64,000 bases of DNA from Shewanella acanthi (GCF_019457475.1 NZ_CP080413.1:3038001-3102000); one strand, 5' to 3'. Shown: positions 8,654 through 17,845, numbered from the stretch's first letter. Program-made: numbers and translations. Notes: generated by a model from the letters alone, not told the origin.

Positions 8654-9961
8654 ATGGCAGCTAAAGCCCCAGTGCACAGTGAGCAGTATCCCCAGTCCTA
8701 TTACGTCGATACCGCCAAGGAAATTTACAGCCATCCCCAATTGGAGGGGGAAGTCAGTGTCGATGTTTGTATTGTGGGCGGTGGCTTTAGTGGCATTAAT
8801 ACTGCGATTGAACTGAGAGAACGTGGTTTAAGCGTGGTGCTGCTCGAAAGCAAACGTATTGGATGGGGGGCATCGGGACGTAATGGTGGCGAACTTATTC
8901 GCGGTATTGGCCATGATCCAGCTCAGTTTATCAATGAAATAGGCTCTGAAGGCGTGGCCGCGATAGAGCAAATGGGCTTTGAAGCGGTAGACATTGTCCG
9001 CAATCGCATCCAAACCCATAGCATCGATTGCGATCTGCAAATGGGCTATTGCGATCTCGCAGTAAAAGCACGCCATTTGGATGAACTCAGCGTTGAATAT
9101 GAACACCTAAAGAAACTAGGGTATAAACACGACGTCAAACTGCTAGCAAAATCTAAGATAGGTGAAGTTATTGCATCGGACTGTTACCAAGGCGCGCTGA
9201 TGGACATGGGGAGCGGTCATTTGCATCCCCTCAATTTAGTGCTTGGTGAAGCTAGAGTTGCCCGCGAACTTGGGGTTCAAATCTTTGAATACAGCGGTGC
9301 GGATAAAATCATTAAAGGCGCGAAACCAAAGGTCATCACAGCAAAGGGTGAAGTGAGCTGCCAATATTTAGTGCTTACAGGTAATGCCTACATAGGCCAT
9401 AAACTCAATCCCTATCTTGGCGGCAAAGTACTCCCAGCAGGCAGTTATCTGCTCGCAACCGAGCCATTAACACCTGAGCAGTGCGCCGAGATTATTCCAA
9501 AGAATATGGCCTTTGCGGATATGCGAATCGCCTTAGATTACTTCCACTTATCGGCCGATAGACGATTGCTGTTTGGCGGTTTATGCACCTACTCGGGTAA
9601 AGATCCAAAGGATATCGAAGCGGCGCTAAGACCAAATCTTGAAAAGGTGTTCCCGCAACTAAAGGGAATTAAAATTGATTACCAATGGGGGGGAATGATA
9701 GGCATAGGTGCTAACCGTATGCCGCAGATTGGTCGCCTGCCCGATGCGGATAATATCTTTTTTGCCCAAGCCTACGCGGGGCATGGTGTGAACGCGACCC
9801 ATATGGCGGCCAAATTACTTGCTGAAGCGATATGCAAACAGGCAGGACACTTCGATGTATTCGCCAAAATCAAGCATATGACCTTCCCCGGCGGCCCCAC
9901 CTTCCGCTCACCTATGCTGGCAGCAGGCATGCTGTACCATAGATTTAAAGACTTGTTTTAA
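8654..9961 (+). CDS. FAD-dependent oxidoreductase, PuuB/OrdL family (second paralogue)
   Basis: DAO-family flavoenzyme, 435 aa. The dinucleotide-binding motif VDVCIVGGGFSGINTAIEL is at about residues 36-54, followed by IGWGASGRNGGE. The C-terminal FAD-closing segment is NIFFAQAYAGHGVNATHMAAKLLAEA. The GGAGAG ribosome site is 6 nt before the ATG. It differs from the puuB gene at the left edge throughout the N-terminus, so it may prefer another gamma-glutamylated amine or a different polyamine. It is divergent from puuR and shares its operator region. Role in polyamine oxidation is inferred from family and location. Confidence 0.82.
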   Translation: MAAKAPVHSEQYPQSYYVDTAKEIYSHPQLEGEVSVDVCIVGGGFSGINTAIELRERGLSVVLLESKRIGWGASGRNGGELIRGIGHDPAQFINEIGSEGVAAIEQMGFEAVDIVRNRIQTHSIDCDLQMGYCDLAVKARHLDELSVEYEHLKKLGYKHDVKLLAKSKIGEVIASDCYQGALMDMGSGHLHPLNLVLGEARVARELGVQIFEYSGADKIIKGAKPKVITAKGEVSCQYLVLTGNAYIGHKLNPYLGGKVLPAGSYLLATEPLTPEQCAEIIPKNMAFADMRIALDYFHLSADRRLLFGGLCTYSGKDPKDIEAALRPNLEKVFPQLKGIKIDYQWGGMIGIGANRMPQIGRLPDADNIFFAQAYAGHGVNATHMAAKLLAEAICKQAGHFDVFAKIKHMTFPGGPTFRSPMLAAGMLYHRFKDLF

Positions 9962-9979
9962 CCGCAAACCATAAAACAA

Positions 9980-10035
9980 AAATGCCCATCACCAATACAA
10001 TAAAGATGAACTTACTCTAGCTATGATGGGCATTT
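9980..10035. terminator. Bidirectional terminator between the FAD oxidase and sulfurtransferase genes
   Basis: Perfect 12-bp inverted repeat AAATGCCCATCA (9980-9991) and TGATGGGCATTT (10024-10035) between two convergent genes, flanked by A-rich and T-rich bases. The loop is long (32 nt). Confidence 0.55.
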
Positions 10036-10060
10036 CTATAAAGCCAATAAAACTGCGAAA

Positions 10061-10918
10061 TCAACACTCAATCGGCAGATCTGCTCGACTGCCCCAATCC
10101 GCCCAGGAACCATCGTAAAGCACTGCATTGCTATGGCCCGCAGCAACCGAAGCCAAGATCAAAATACAGGCGGTTATGCCTGAGCCGCAGCTAAAAACTC
10201 GCTGCGTTTTATCACCAGCAAGGCCTTGAAAAATCTTCTGAAGCTCTATAGGCGATTTGATGCTATAGCCCTTTAATACCTCACCAAAAGGGAGATTGAC
10301 TGAGTTTGGAATATGACCGCTACGAATGCCAGATCGGGGCTCTGCAACCTGGCCTAAAAAGCGGCTTCTGCCACGGGCATCGATAATGGCTGTTTCTTTA
10401 TCGTCAATTTTACTGAGCACCGTCTTTGCATCGCAAACCAGCTCATCTTGATAGCTCAGCACCTCGGCCAGTGCATCAATATCACTTAGGCCAAAGTCGA
10501 TACCCTCTTCCTGATAGCGGGATGAAATCACTCTGTCCTCTTCCATCCACAGTGGCAGACCGCCATCGAGCACATATACCCGGTGAAACCCCATGACCTT
10601 AAACAGCCACCAAGCTCGAGGCGCGCTATAAATCCCTTGATTATCATAGATAACGACAAGGCTTTCAGGCGTAATCCCAAGCTGTGCAATCCCAGCAATA
10701 AACTGGGCTAACGTCGGCATAGCATGAATTTGGCTGGAACTTAGATCGCAAAAATCCTGCTCTAAGTCGAAGCGTCTGGAGCGAGGAATACACACGCTTT
10801 CATCGTAAACAATAGGCTCCTTGCCAATCACAGTCTTCATGCTGGCATCGAGTAACACTAAATTGCTATCGTTTAAATGATCTTCGAGCCATTGGGTACT
10901 AACCAGTGGATATTCCAT
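10061..10918 (-). CDS. Rhodanese-type sulfurtransferase (3-mercaptopyruvate/thiosulfate)
   Basis: Two-domain rhodanese, about 285 aa, transferring sulfane sulfur to a thiophilic acceptor. The catalytic loop in the C-terminal domain is FSCGSGITAC near residue 240; the CGSGxTA loop is typical of 3-mercaptopyruvate sulfurtransferase (SseA) rather than thiosulfate rhodanese. The N-terminal domain shows LVVIYDNQGIYSAPRAWW. I chose ATG at 10918 (MEYPLVSTQWL); a TTG three codons earlier is possible. It sits within the polyamine block without an obvious functional link, on the opposite strand from its left neighbour. Confidence 0.8.
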   Translation of the reverse strand: MEYPLVSTQWLEDHLNDSNLVLLDASMKTVIGKEPIVYDESVCIPRSRRFDLEQDFCDLSSSQIHAMPTLAQFIAGIAQLGITPESLVVIYDNQGIYSAPRAWWLFKVMGFHRVYVLDGGLPLWMEEDRVISSRYQEEGIDFGLSDIDALAEVLSYQDELVCDAKTVLSKIDDKETAIIDARGRSRFLGQVAEPRSGIRSGHIPNSVNLPFGEVLKGYSIKSPIELQKIFQGLAGDKTQRVFSCGSGITACILILASVAAGHSNAVLYDGSWADWGSRADLPIEC

Positions 10919-11082
10919 ATTTATCAATCCCTTTCTTGAGTATCTGTTCTTAATATCGATATGGGAACGGCTGATGGATTTAGCAAGTCCTTCCCTTTCG
11001 ACTCCCTCACGTTATCAGCCTATCGCGATGAGAGTATTACAACAGAAACCGAACCTGTTACAGGACGCTAAAACCACTGCCA

Positions 11083-11478
11083 CTAGTCTCTTAATGGCAC
11101 CTTAATGACTTCAATTTTCACATCGAGTAACCCTTCAGATGTCTTGCCAATGCTTTTAAACGCCGATTTAGAGAGGTCAATAATACGGCCACGTATAAAA
11201 GGCCCTCTGTCGTTAATCCTCACCACCACAGCCTTTCCATTTTCAAGGTTAGTAACTTTTACTTCTGAGCCAAAGGGGATTTCCCGATGGGCTGCTGTCT
11301 TTAATTGGTGCTGATAACGCTCACCACTCGCCGTCTTACGATTTTGATGCTTATTGGCGTAATAGGACGCTTGACCTTTATCGGTATATCCCTGCCATTT
11401 ATCGCCAGGTGTAGAAGAACAGCCCGATAAAATACCAATCATTGTGGCAAAGGCGAGATGAATAATAACGGATTTCAT
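11083..11478 (-). CDS. RlpA-like septal ring lipoprotein (double-psi beta-barrel)
   Basis: Short RlpA-family protein, 131 aa. It has a lipoprotein signal with lipobox LSGC (Cys at about residue 20) and then an RlpA/DPBB domain (GQASYYANKHQNRKTASGE, AAHREIPFGSEVKV, VVVRINDRGPF, RIIDLSKSAF). RlpA proteins are outer-membrane-anchored lytic transglycosylases acting on denuded peptidoglycan. This copy lacks a SPOR domain, unlike full-length RlpA (over 300 aa), so septal targeting is doubtful. Monocistronic by position. Confidence 0.82.
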   Translation of the reverse strand: MKSVIIHLAFATMIGILSGCSSTPGDKWQGYTDKGQASYYANKHQNRKTASGERYQHQLKTAAHREIPFGSEVKVTNLENGKAVVVRINDRGPFIRGRIIDLSKSAFKSIGKTSEGLLDVKIEVIKVPLRD

Positions 11479-11800
11479 TATGCGCTCGAAAATGACCTCT
11501 ATTTCAGCATGTAAAATTCTTAACAGCGAAAGGAAAGTCGAATGTTTTTCTGAATGTTACTTGAATCTTGCATCGTCAGAAACTGTATGCCAAAGCATTT
11601 ATGTATTTGGTTCAGGCTTCATTAAACCAAGGTATAGATTAGCGCTTATTTTTTTAATAAAACTAGCCACTTAATCACTAAGGCAGAACAATCAAGTTAG
11701 AATTGTTTGAATAGATAAGTTGAATCTTCCATTAAAAGACCGCTTTTATCTTGGATAAAAGCGGCCTAATGAGCACAACGGCATACTTAAAAAGCGCCAG
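11479..11800. other. 322-bp gap between rlpA-like gene and puuC
   Basis: It contains the puuC terminator (11740-11764) and presumably the leftward promoter of the rlpA-like gene. No gene seen. A 64-codon plus-strand frame starting at 11480 has no ribosome site or recognisable features. Confidence 0.5.
11740..11764 (-). terminator. puuC terminator
   Basis: Perfect 11-bp stem CCGCTTTTATC/GATAAAAGCGG with a 3-nt loop. Read on the minus strand it is followed by CTTTTAAT. Confidence 0.75.
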
Positions 11801-13297
11801 TTACAACGCAATCCAAGTCGCTTTAACTTCGGTATATTTATCAAACGAATGCAGGGACTTATCGCGACCATTTCCCGACTGCTTATAGCCACCAAATGGC
11901 GCGGTCATATCGCCGCCATCGTAATGGTTAATCCACACCATCCCCGTTCTGAGCGCCTTAGCGGTTTTATGTGCCTTACTGATATCAGACGTCCACACTC
12001 CTGCAGCAAGACCATAAATTGTGTCGTTAGCAATCTTTATCGCCTCATCCATGCCATCAAATTCAATCACGGACAGCACTGGGCCAAAGATCTCTTCGCT
12101 GGCGATTTTCATCTTGTTATGCACATTACTAAAAACAGTCGGTTGAACATATACACCGCCAGACTCGGCAAGTACTTGACTGCCACCATGGACAAGATTT
12201 GCGCCCTCATCATGGCCTGCTTTGATATAGCTTAAAATCGTATCGAGCTGCTGCTTATCAACCACGGCGCCACTGACGGTTTGAGGATCGAGTGGATGAC
12301 CCGGCTGCCAAGAGGCAAGCTCCTCGGCGATTAAGGCAATCAGCTCATCTTTAACGCCCGATTCCACCAGCAGGCGCGAACCAGCAGTACACACTTCGCC
12401 TTGGTTAAAGGCAATGGCTTCTGCCGCAGCAACTGCGGCCGCTTTAAGATCCGGCGCATCATTAAAGACGATGTTAGGGCTCTTACCGCCAGCCTCTAGC
12501 CACACCCGCTTCATGTTAGACTCACCAGCATAAATCATTAATTGCTTAGCGATTTTGGTTGAACCTGTAAATACCAAGGTATCCACATCCATATGCAGCG
12601 CCAACGCTTTACCGACTGTGTGACCAAAACCTGGTAATACGTTAAGCACGCCCTTAGGAATGCCCGCTTCAATTGCCAGCTCGGCAATACGAATGGCAGT
12701 TAATGGCGATTTTTCGGAGGGTTTGAGTACAACGCTGTTACCCGTTGCTAACGCAGGGCCGAGTTTCCAACAGGCCATTAGCAGTGGGAAATTCCACGGT
12801 ACAATTGCCGCGACCACACCAACGGCTTCGCGGGTAATCATGCCAATTTCGTTGTGGGCGGTTGGCGCTAATTCATCGTAGAGTTTATCGATGGCTTCAC
12901 CCGACCAGCGAATTGCGCGGGCAGCGCCAGCAATATCCACCGCCTTTGAAAAACGAATCGGTTTACCCATGTCGAGGGTTTCTAACAGCGCTAATTCGTT
13001 GGCGTTTTCTTCGAGTAATTCGGCAAAACGGATCATGACTTGTTTGCGTTTAACTGGCGCAGCCTTTGACCACACACCCGACTCAAATACCTCACGGGCA
13101 TTGGCCACCGCAATGTTGGCATCGGCTACATCACAGCTAGCAATTTGCGCTAACACACGGCCATCAATCGGACTCACGCAGTCAAAGGTTGCGCCAGATT
13201 CGGCATCTTTATAGCTGCCATTAATAAAGGCCTTACCATTGATAGACAGGCTCGCTTGCATCGCTTCCCAGTCGCTACGCGTTTTAGGTGTACTCAT
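11801..13297 (-). CDS. puuC: Gamma-glutamyl-gamma-aminobutyraldehyde dehydrogenase PuuC
   Basis: NAD(P)-dependent aldehyde dehydrogenase, 498 aa (E. coli PuuC is 495), oxidising gamma-glutamyl-aminobutyraldehyde. Motifs are VPWNFPLLMACWKLGPALA (cofactor pocket), VFTGSTKIAKQLM, catalytic Glu in LEAGGKSPNIVF, catalytic Cys in GEVCTAGSR (about residue 302) and EEIFGPVLSV. The N-terminus WEAMQASLSINGKAFINGSY fits PuuC. GAGGTCATC precedes the ATG. It is divergent from bauA, with a PuuR-like box between them. Broad aldehyde specificity is possible, including 3-aminopropanal derivatives. Confidence 0.87.
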   Translation of the reverse strand: MSTPKTRSDWEAMQASLSINGKAFINGSYKDAESGATFDCVSPIDGRVLAQIASCDVADANIAVANAREVFESGVWSKAAPVKRKQVMIRFAELLEENANELALLETLDMGKPIRFSKAVDIAGAARAIRWSGEAIDKLYDELAPTAHNEIGMITREAVGVVAAIVPWNFPLLMACWKLGPALATGNSVVLKPSEKSPLTAIRIAELAIEAGIPKGVLNVLPGFGHTVGKALALHMDVDTLVFTGSTKIAKQLMIYAGESNMKRVWLEAGGKSPNIVFNDAPDLKAAAVAAAEAIAFNQGEVCTAGSRLLVESGVKDELIALIAEELASWQPGHPLDPQTVSGAVVDKQQLDTILSYIKAGHDEGANLVHGGSQVLAESGGVYVQPTVFSNVHNKMKIASEEIFGPVLSVIEFDGMDEAIKIANDTIYGLAAGVWTSDISKAHKTAKALRTGMVWINHYDGGDMTAPFGGYKQSGNGRDKSLHSFDKYTEVKATWIAL

Positions 13298-13611
13298 GAT
13301 GACCTCTTAATTGTTTGTATTTGTTGGGTAAAGATTTCAACAATATTGGGGAACTGACCTTGCAGTAGGCTAACTTGCGCATCAACTGATTTACCATTCA
13401 AACGCACAACCAGCACAAGGCTGAAATTGGCAATCAGATTACGCTGTTTGAACACTAATATTCAATATTTTTTACAAAAATAGCATTTTTGCCACAAATA
13501 ACTGCACACACCTCTTCCATGTTCATTATTTCTAACATAGCATAGAAAATATTCGCCACCCATAACGAAGACCTGACCTCATTGAACAAGGCAAAGGACA
13601 AGGTAAACATC
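13298..13611. other. Divergent control region, puuC / bauA
   Basis: 314 bp serving both the leftward puuC and rightward bauA genes. The only element I can support is the PuuR-like box at 13520-13534; the rest is AT-rich (13440-13500) with no clear hairpin. Confidence 0.5.
13520..13534 (-). promoter_or_regulatory. PuuR-like operator between puuC and bauA
   Basis: Minus-strand TAGAAATAATGAACA matches 12 of 15 positions of the PuuR site. The surrounding ATGTTCATTATTT is identical to that at 396-408 upstream of puuB. Its position would let one repressor control both puuC and the bau genes. Confidence 0.55.
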
Positions 13612-14949
13612 ATGGCAGATTCAACCTATTCTTCTAAAGAGCCAACGACGCTCGAACATTACTGGATGCCCTTCACTGCTAATCGCCAGTTTAAGGCCAG
13701 TCCGCGACTACTCGCCAAAGCTGAAGGCATGTATTACACCGATGTTGATGGCAATCAGGTCCTAGATTCCACCGCAGGTTTATGGTGCTGTAACGCTGGC
13801 CATGGTCGCAGAGAAATCAGTGAAGCGGTGAGCAAACAAATTCGTGAAATGGATTACGCCCCGTCGTTCCAAATGGGTCATCCCTTAGCGTTCGAACTCG
13901 CCTCGCGCTTAACCGAATTAAGCCCAGAGGGGATGAATAAGGTCTTCTTTACCAACTCAGGCTCAGAATCCGTCGATACCGCTCTCAAAATGGCGCTGTG
14001 TTACCACAGAGCCAATGGTCAGGCATCGCGTACTCGTTTTATTGGCCGAGAACTCGGTTACCACGGTGTCGGCTTTGGTGGGATTTCAGTGGGTGGCCTG
14101 AGTAATAACCGCAAGGCCTTTAGTGGACAATTACTCCAAGGTGTCGATCATCTTCCCCACACCTTAGATATTCAAAATGCCGCCTTCACCCGCGGTCTAC
14201 CTGAATTTGGCGCAGAGAAGGCCGAGGTATTAGAACAATTAGTGACCCTGCATGGCGCCGAAAATATCGCGGCGGTGATTGTAGAACCTATGTCTGGTTC
14301 AGCTGGTGTGATTCTGCCGCCACAGGGCTATTTAAAACGCCTACGTGAAATTACCCAAAAATACGGCATCCTGTTGATTTTTGATGAAGTCATCACAGGC
14401 TTTGGCCGTGTTGGCGCCGCCTTTGCCAGCCAGCGCTGGGGCGTCACGCCGGACATTATCACCACAGCCAAGGCCATCAATAATGGCGCTATCCCCATGG
14501 GCGCGGTGTTTGTGCAGGACTATATCCACGATACCTGCATGCAGGGGCCGACCGAATTAATCGAGTTCTTCCACGGTTATACCTATTCAGGGCACCCAGT
14601 AGCCGCTGCAGCAGCGCTCGCCACCTTATCCATTTATGAAAATGAACAGCTATTTGAGCGCAGCATGTCGCTGGAACGTTATTTCGAAGAGGCGGTTCAC
14701 AGCTTGAAGGGCTTGCCAAACGTGATTGATATCCGCAACACGGGATTGGTCGCTGGCATCCAGCTGGCACCATCAAGCCAAGGCGCGGGTAAACGTGGCT
14801 ACAGCGTGTTCGAGCATTGTTTTCGCCACGGCACACTTGTGCGGGCAACGGGTGACATCATTGCCATGTCTCCGCCACTGATTGTAGAAAAACACCATAT
14901 AGACCAGATGATTAACAGCTTAAGCGATGCTATCACCGCCGTTGGATGA
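13612..14949 (+). CDS. bauA: Beta-alanine (omega-amino acid):pyruvate aminotransferase
   Basis: PLP-dependent class III aminotransferase, 445 aa. The opening HYWMPFTANRQFKASPRLL and GLWCCNAGHGRREI are hallmarks of the omega-amino-acid:pyruvate family (Pseudomonas BauA, PA0132 type). It would convert beta-alanine and pyruvate to malonate semialdehyde and alanine. The PLP lysine is K287 in TTAKAINNGAIPMG; the cofactor Asp is in LLIFDEVITGFGR. I chose ATG 13612 (AAGG 8 nt upstream) over an in-frame TTG at 13582. The following bauC and bauB genes support the assignment. A GabT-like role on GABA is the alternative. Confidence 0.82.
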   Translation: MADSTYSSKEPTTLEHYWMPFTANRQFKASPRLLAKAEGMYYTDVDGNQVLDSTAGLWCCNAGHGRREISEAVSKQIREMDYAPSFQMGHPLAFELASRLTELSPEGMNKVFFTNSGSESVDTALKMALCYHRANGQASRTRFIGRELGYHGVGFGGISVGGLSNNRKAFSGQLLQGVDHLPHTLDIQNAAFTRGLPEFGAEKAEVLEQLVTLHGAENIAAVIVEPMSGSAGVILPPQGYLKRLREITQKYGILLIFDEVITGFGRVGAAFASQRWGVTPDIITTAKAINNGAIPMGAVFVQDYIHDTCMQGPTELIEFFHGYTYSGHPVAAAAALATLSIYENEQLFERSMSLERYFEEAVHSLKGLPNVIDIRNTGLVAGIQLAPSSQGAGKRGYSVFEHCFRHGTLVRATGDIIAMSPPLIVEKHHIDQMINSLSDAITAVG

Positions 14950-14994
14950 TACGGCTTGTATTTACTCACCCGCATAAGGGATTAAAGGTTACCT

Positions 14995-16485
14995 ATGTTA
15001 AAGATCACCCATTTTGTTAACGGCCAACATACGCCAGCTAGCAGCAGAACCCAGGATATTTTTGAGCCCGCCACGGGCGAGCGTCGGGGCGAAGTCTCCC
15101 TCGCAAGTTGCGATGAAGTCTCACAGGCCATCGCAGCGGCAAAAACGGCCTTCGATTCTTGGTCACAGGTAACCCCCTTAAATCGCGCCCGAGTCCTGTT
15201 TAAATTTAAAGCGCTGGTTGAAGCGCATATGGATGAACTGGCAGAGCTTATTACCCGCGAGCATGGCAAAGTACTCGACGATGCCAGAGGCGAGCTTATC
15301 CGCGGCCTTGAAGTCGTCGAATTTGCCTGTGGTATCCCGCATCTACTCAAGGGTGAACATACCCAGCAGGTCGGTGGCGGAGTGGATGCCTGGTCAGTCA
15401 ATCAAGCTTTAGGTGTTGTCGCAGGGATTGCCCCCTTTAACTTCCCCGTGATGGTTCCCATGTGGATGTTCCCAATCGCCATTGCCTGCGGTAACACCTT
15501 TATTATGAAACCCTCGGAAAAAGACCCAAGTTCGGTCATGCGTATCGCCGAACTGCTTAAAGAAGCAGGCTTACCCGATGGGGTCTTTAACGTAGTAAAT
15601 GGCGATAAAGAAGCCGTCGATACCCTGCTAAGCCATCCCGATATTCAGGCGGTAAGCTTTGTGGGTTCAACGCCCATTGCCGAATACATCTATTCCACAG
15701 CATCGAAGCACGGTAAACGCGTTCAAGCCCTCGGCGGCGCCAAAAACCATATGCTGTTGATGCCAGATGCGGATCTCGACCAAGCCGTGAGCGCCTTAAT
15801 GGGCGCGGCCTACGGCAGTGCCGGTGAGCGTTGTATGGCCATCTCCGTTGTATTAGCGGTCGGCGATGTGGGCGATAAATTAGTCGAGAAACTCCTTCCA
15901 CAAATTAAAAGCCTAAAAGTCGGTAACGGCCTCACTCCTGAAATGGAAATGGGGCCGCTGATTTCACAGCAGCATCTTGCCAAAGTGACTCAGTTTGTCG
16001 AAGCAGGCCTTAATGAAGGTGCAACTCTGTTAGTCGATGGCCGCAACTTAAGCGTTGAAGACCACCAGCAGGGCTACTTCCTTGGCGCCTGCCTTTTCGA
16101 CCATGTCACTGCTGATATGAGCATTTACCGTGAAGAGATTTTTGGCCCTGTGCTCGCCATTGTGCGCGTAAAGGATTATCCAACGGCACTTGAGCTTATC
16201 AATCAACACGAATTTGGTAACGGCACCGCCATATTTACCCAAAGCGGTGAGGCGGCGAGACATTTTTGTCACCATGTGCAGGTCGGTATGGTCGGCGTTA
16301 ACGTGCCGATTCCTGTGCCAATGGCCTTCCACAGCTTTGGCGGATGGAAGCGCTCATTATTTGGTCCGCTGCATATGCACGGCCCAGATGGCGTGCGTTT
16401 TTACACTAAGCGCAAGGCGATTACCGCGCGTTGGCCCGTGGGCAAAAGCACCCAAGCCGAATTTGTTATGCCCACCATGAAATAA
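14995..16485 (+). CDS. bauC: Malonate-/methylmalonate-semialdehyde dehydrogenase (acylating)
   Basis: CoA-acylating aldehyde dehydrogenase of the MmsA family, 496 aa. Seen: FNFPVMVPMWMFPIAIACGN, FVGSTPIAEYIY, GGAKNHMLLMPDADLD, catalytic C280 in GSAGERCMAIS, and the CoA-type EEIFGPVLAIVRV. The family converts malonate semialdehyde to acetyl-CoA and CO2 (BauC), or methylmalonate semialdehyde to propionyl-CoA (MmsA). Adjacency to bauA and bauB favours the beta-alanine route. It starts 45 bp after bauA with AAGG before the ATG. Confidence 0.83.
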   Translation: MLKITHFVNGQHTPASSRTQDIFEPATGERRGEVSLASCDEVSQAIAAAKTAFDSWSQVTPLNRARVLFKFKALVEAHMDELAELITREHGKVLDDARGELIRGLEVVEFACGIPHLLKGEHTQQVGGGVDAWSVNQALGVVAGIAPFNFPVMVPMWMFPIAIACGNTFIMKPSEKDPSSVMRIAELLKEAGLPDGVFNVVNGDKEAVDTLLSHPDIQAVSFVGSTPIAEYIYSTASKHGKRVQALGGAKNHMLLMPDADLDQAVSALMGAAYGSAGERCMAISVVLAVGDVGDKLVEKLLPQIKSLKVGNGLTPEMEMGPLISQQHLAKVTQFVEAGLNEGATLLVDGRNLSVEDHQQGYFLGACLFDHVTADMSIYREEIFGPVLAIVRVKDYPTALELINQHEFGNGTAIFTQSGEAARHFCHHVQVGMVGVNVPIPVPMAFHSFGGWKRSLFGPLHMHGPDGVRFYTKRKAITARWPVGKSTQAEFVMPTMK

Positions 16486-16502
16486 CGGCCGAGGGTTAAA
16501 TA

Positions 16503-16868
16503 ATGACAGTTAGTGTTAACGCCATTGTAAGATTCGCTGCGACCCATTCTCCAGTTGAAACCTATCAACTGCCGGCAGAAAAGTTGGTTACTGGGAATCC
16601 AACCCAAACACTGGAAAATCACTATTCAAGCCCGTGCAATCAGTTTCACAGTGGAATTTGGCAAAGTGAATCAGGTACTTGGAATGTGAACTATACCGAA
16701 TACGAGTATTGCGAAATCCTCGAAGGCAGCAGTATTATCACAGATACGCAAGGGCAATCTCAGTCCTTTAGCAAGGGCGATCGTTTTATCATTCCCGCGG
16801 GCTTTCAGGGGACGTGGGAAGTCTGCGAGCCCTGCCGCAAGGTGTACGTCATTTTCGAGCAAAAGTAA
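16503..16868 (+). CDS. bauB: Cupin protein BauB-like (DUF861)
   Basis: Small single-domain cupin, 121 aa. The barrel strands include WQSESGTWNVNYTEYEYCEILEG truncated to motif level as YTEYEYCEILEG, and FSKGDRFIIPAGFQGTWEV, typical of the EutQ-like/DUF861 fold. It starts 17 bp after bauC with a GAGGG ribosome site and is surely co-transcribed. A cupin of this type accompanies bauA and bauC in Pseudomonas. Its biochemical role is unknown to me. Confidence 0.75.
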   Translation: MTVSVNAIVRFAATHSPVETYQLPAEKLVTGNPTQTLENHYSSPCNQFHSGIWQSESGTWNVNYTEYEYCEILEGSSIITDTQGQSQSFSKGDRFIIPAGFQGTWEVCEPCRKVYVIFEQK

Positions 16869-16897
16869 GGCGCTTTTGCACCTTACCTCGATTATCT

Positions 16898-16914
16898 GGC
16901 TAACTTGGTTAGCC
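16898..16914 (+). terminator. Possible terminator after bauB
   Basis: 7-bp stem GGCTAAC/GTTAGCC with a 3-nt loop, 30 bp past the bauB stop and followed by TTATTC. Weak T-run. Confidence 0.4.
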
Positions 16915-16953
16915 TTATTCGCCAAAGATGTCGCAGCAACGGAATTTCCTAGG

Positions 16954-16982
16954 CTGATGTTTGGCAAAACAACGGATATAAT
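16954..16982 (+). promoter_or_regulatory. Promoter of the porin-like gene
   Basis: Perfect -10 TATAAT (16977-16982), with CTGATG 17 bp upstream as a poor -35. It lies 67 bp before the chosen GTG start at 17049. Confidence 0.4.
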
Positions 16983-17048
16983 ACACTGTTATTTAAACAA
17001 AAAATAATCAGTGATACATCCGTGTCAACCAAAAATGGGAGAAATACC

Positions 17049-17771
17049 GTGTATAACAATCTGAATAAAAAACGGCTAGTACCACTGGTCGCGCTGGCGC
17101 TAAGCGCGACATTATTCACTGACATTGCTGCGGCTGAAGTCTCTGGTGAAATTGCTGTTACCAATGATTATCGCTTCCGCGGCATTTCGCAAACCGCGGG
17201 CGATCCCGCTGTGCAAGCAGGGGTTGATTGGAGCTTCGAGTCAGGTTTCTCTGTGGGCGCTTGGGCCAGTAACGTTGACTTTGATGAGCCAGGCTACAAC
17301 GGCCCAGACATTGAATACGATTTCTATGTCGCCTACGGCGGTGAAATCAATGAAGATATCAGCTACGACGTGACCTTAAACCGTTACAACTACTCTGGCG
17401 ACAGCGATCTTGGCTATTTCGAAGTCACTGCCGGCGTTGAATACAGCGGTTTCCGTTTAGCTTACTGGTTCACAGACGATTACAGTGGCACTGATTTAGA
17501 TTATCACTACACCGAACTTAACTATTCCTATGAATTCGTTGAGAACTGGAGCGTCGATTTTCACTACGGCTACAACGCTGGCGATGCATTAGACGATGGC
17601 GAAGGCTTCGATAGCTATTCAGACTATTCAATTGGCGTTTCAACTGAGTTAGCTGGTTTTGGCCTGTCGCTGGCTTGGTTAGGCTCTGATTTAGATGGCG
17701 CGCAAAAGGTATCTAAGGGCGCAGGGCGCAACGACGATACAATCCTTGCAACCGTTAGCTACGCGTTCTAA
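17049..17771 (+). CDS. TorF-family putative outer-membrane porin
   Basis: About 240 aa beta-barrel protein of the TIGR02001/TorF type. A signal peptide (KKRLVPLVALALSATLF, cleavage near AAA-EVSG) is followed by VTNDYRFRGISQTAGDPAVQAG, the family signature, then alternating aromatic strands ending in a C-terminal Phe (TILATVSYAF), the usual barrel-assembly signal. I chose GTG 17049 because GGGAG lies 7 nt upstream; an in-frame GTG at 17022 lacks this. Substrate unknown. It sits between the bau and nag blocks with its own promoter and terminator. Confidence 0.78.
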   Translation: MYNNLNKKRLVPLVALALSATLFTDIAAAEVSGEIAVTNDYRFRGISQTAGDPAVQAGVDWSFESGFSVGAWASNVDFDEPGYNGPDIEYDFYVAYGGEINEDISYDVTLNRYNYSGDSDLGYFEVTAGVEYSGFRLAYWFTDDYSGTDLDYHYTELNYSYEFVENWSVDFHYGYNAGDALDDGEGFDSYSDYSIGVSTELAGFGLSLAWLGSDLDGAQKVSKGAGRNDDTILATVSYAF

Positions 17772-17803
17772 TTGCTAGTTTAGGCTCAGTCTCAACATTC
17801 ACT

Positions 17804-17829
17804 AAAAAGCCCTCATTCGAGGGCTTTTT
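17804..17829. terminator. Bidirectional terminator, porin gene / nagP
   Basis: 11-bp perfect stem AAAAAGCCCTC/GAGGGCTTTTT with an ATTC loop between convergent genes; a T-run is present on both strands. Confidence 0.88.
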
Positions 17830-17845
17830 ATTTTCTGTTCATCTA

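Noticed and set aside
11480-11674. 64-codon plus-strand frame divergent from the rlpA-like gene
   Set aside because: Starts 2 bp from the other gene's start, has no Shine-Dalgarno and resembles nothing known.
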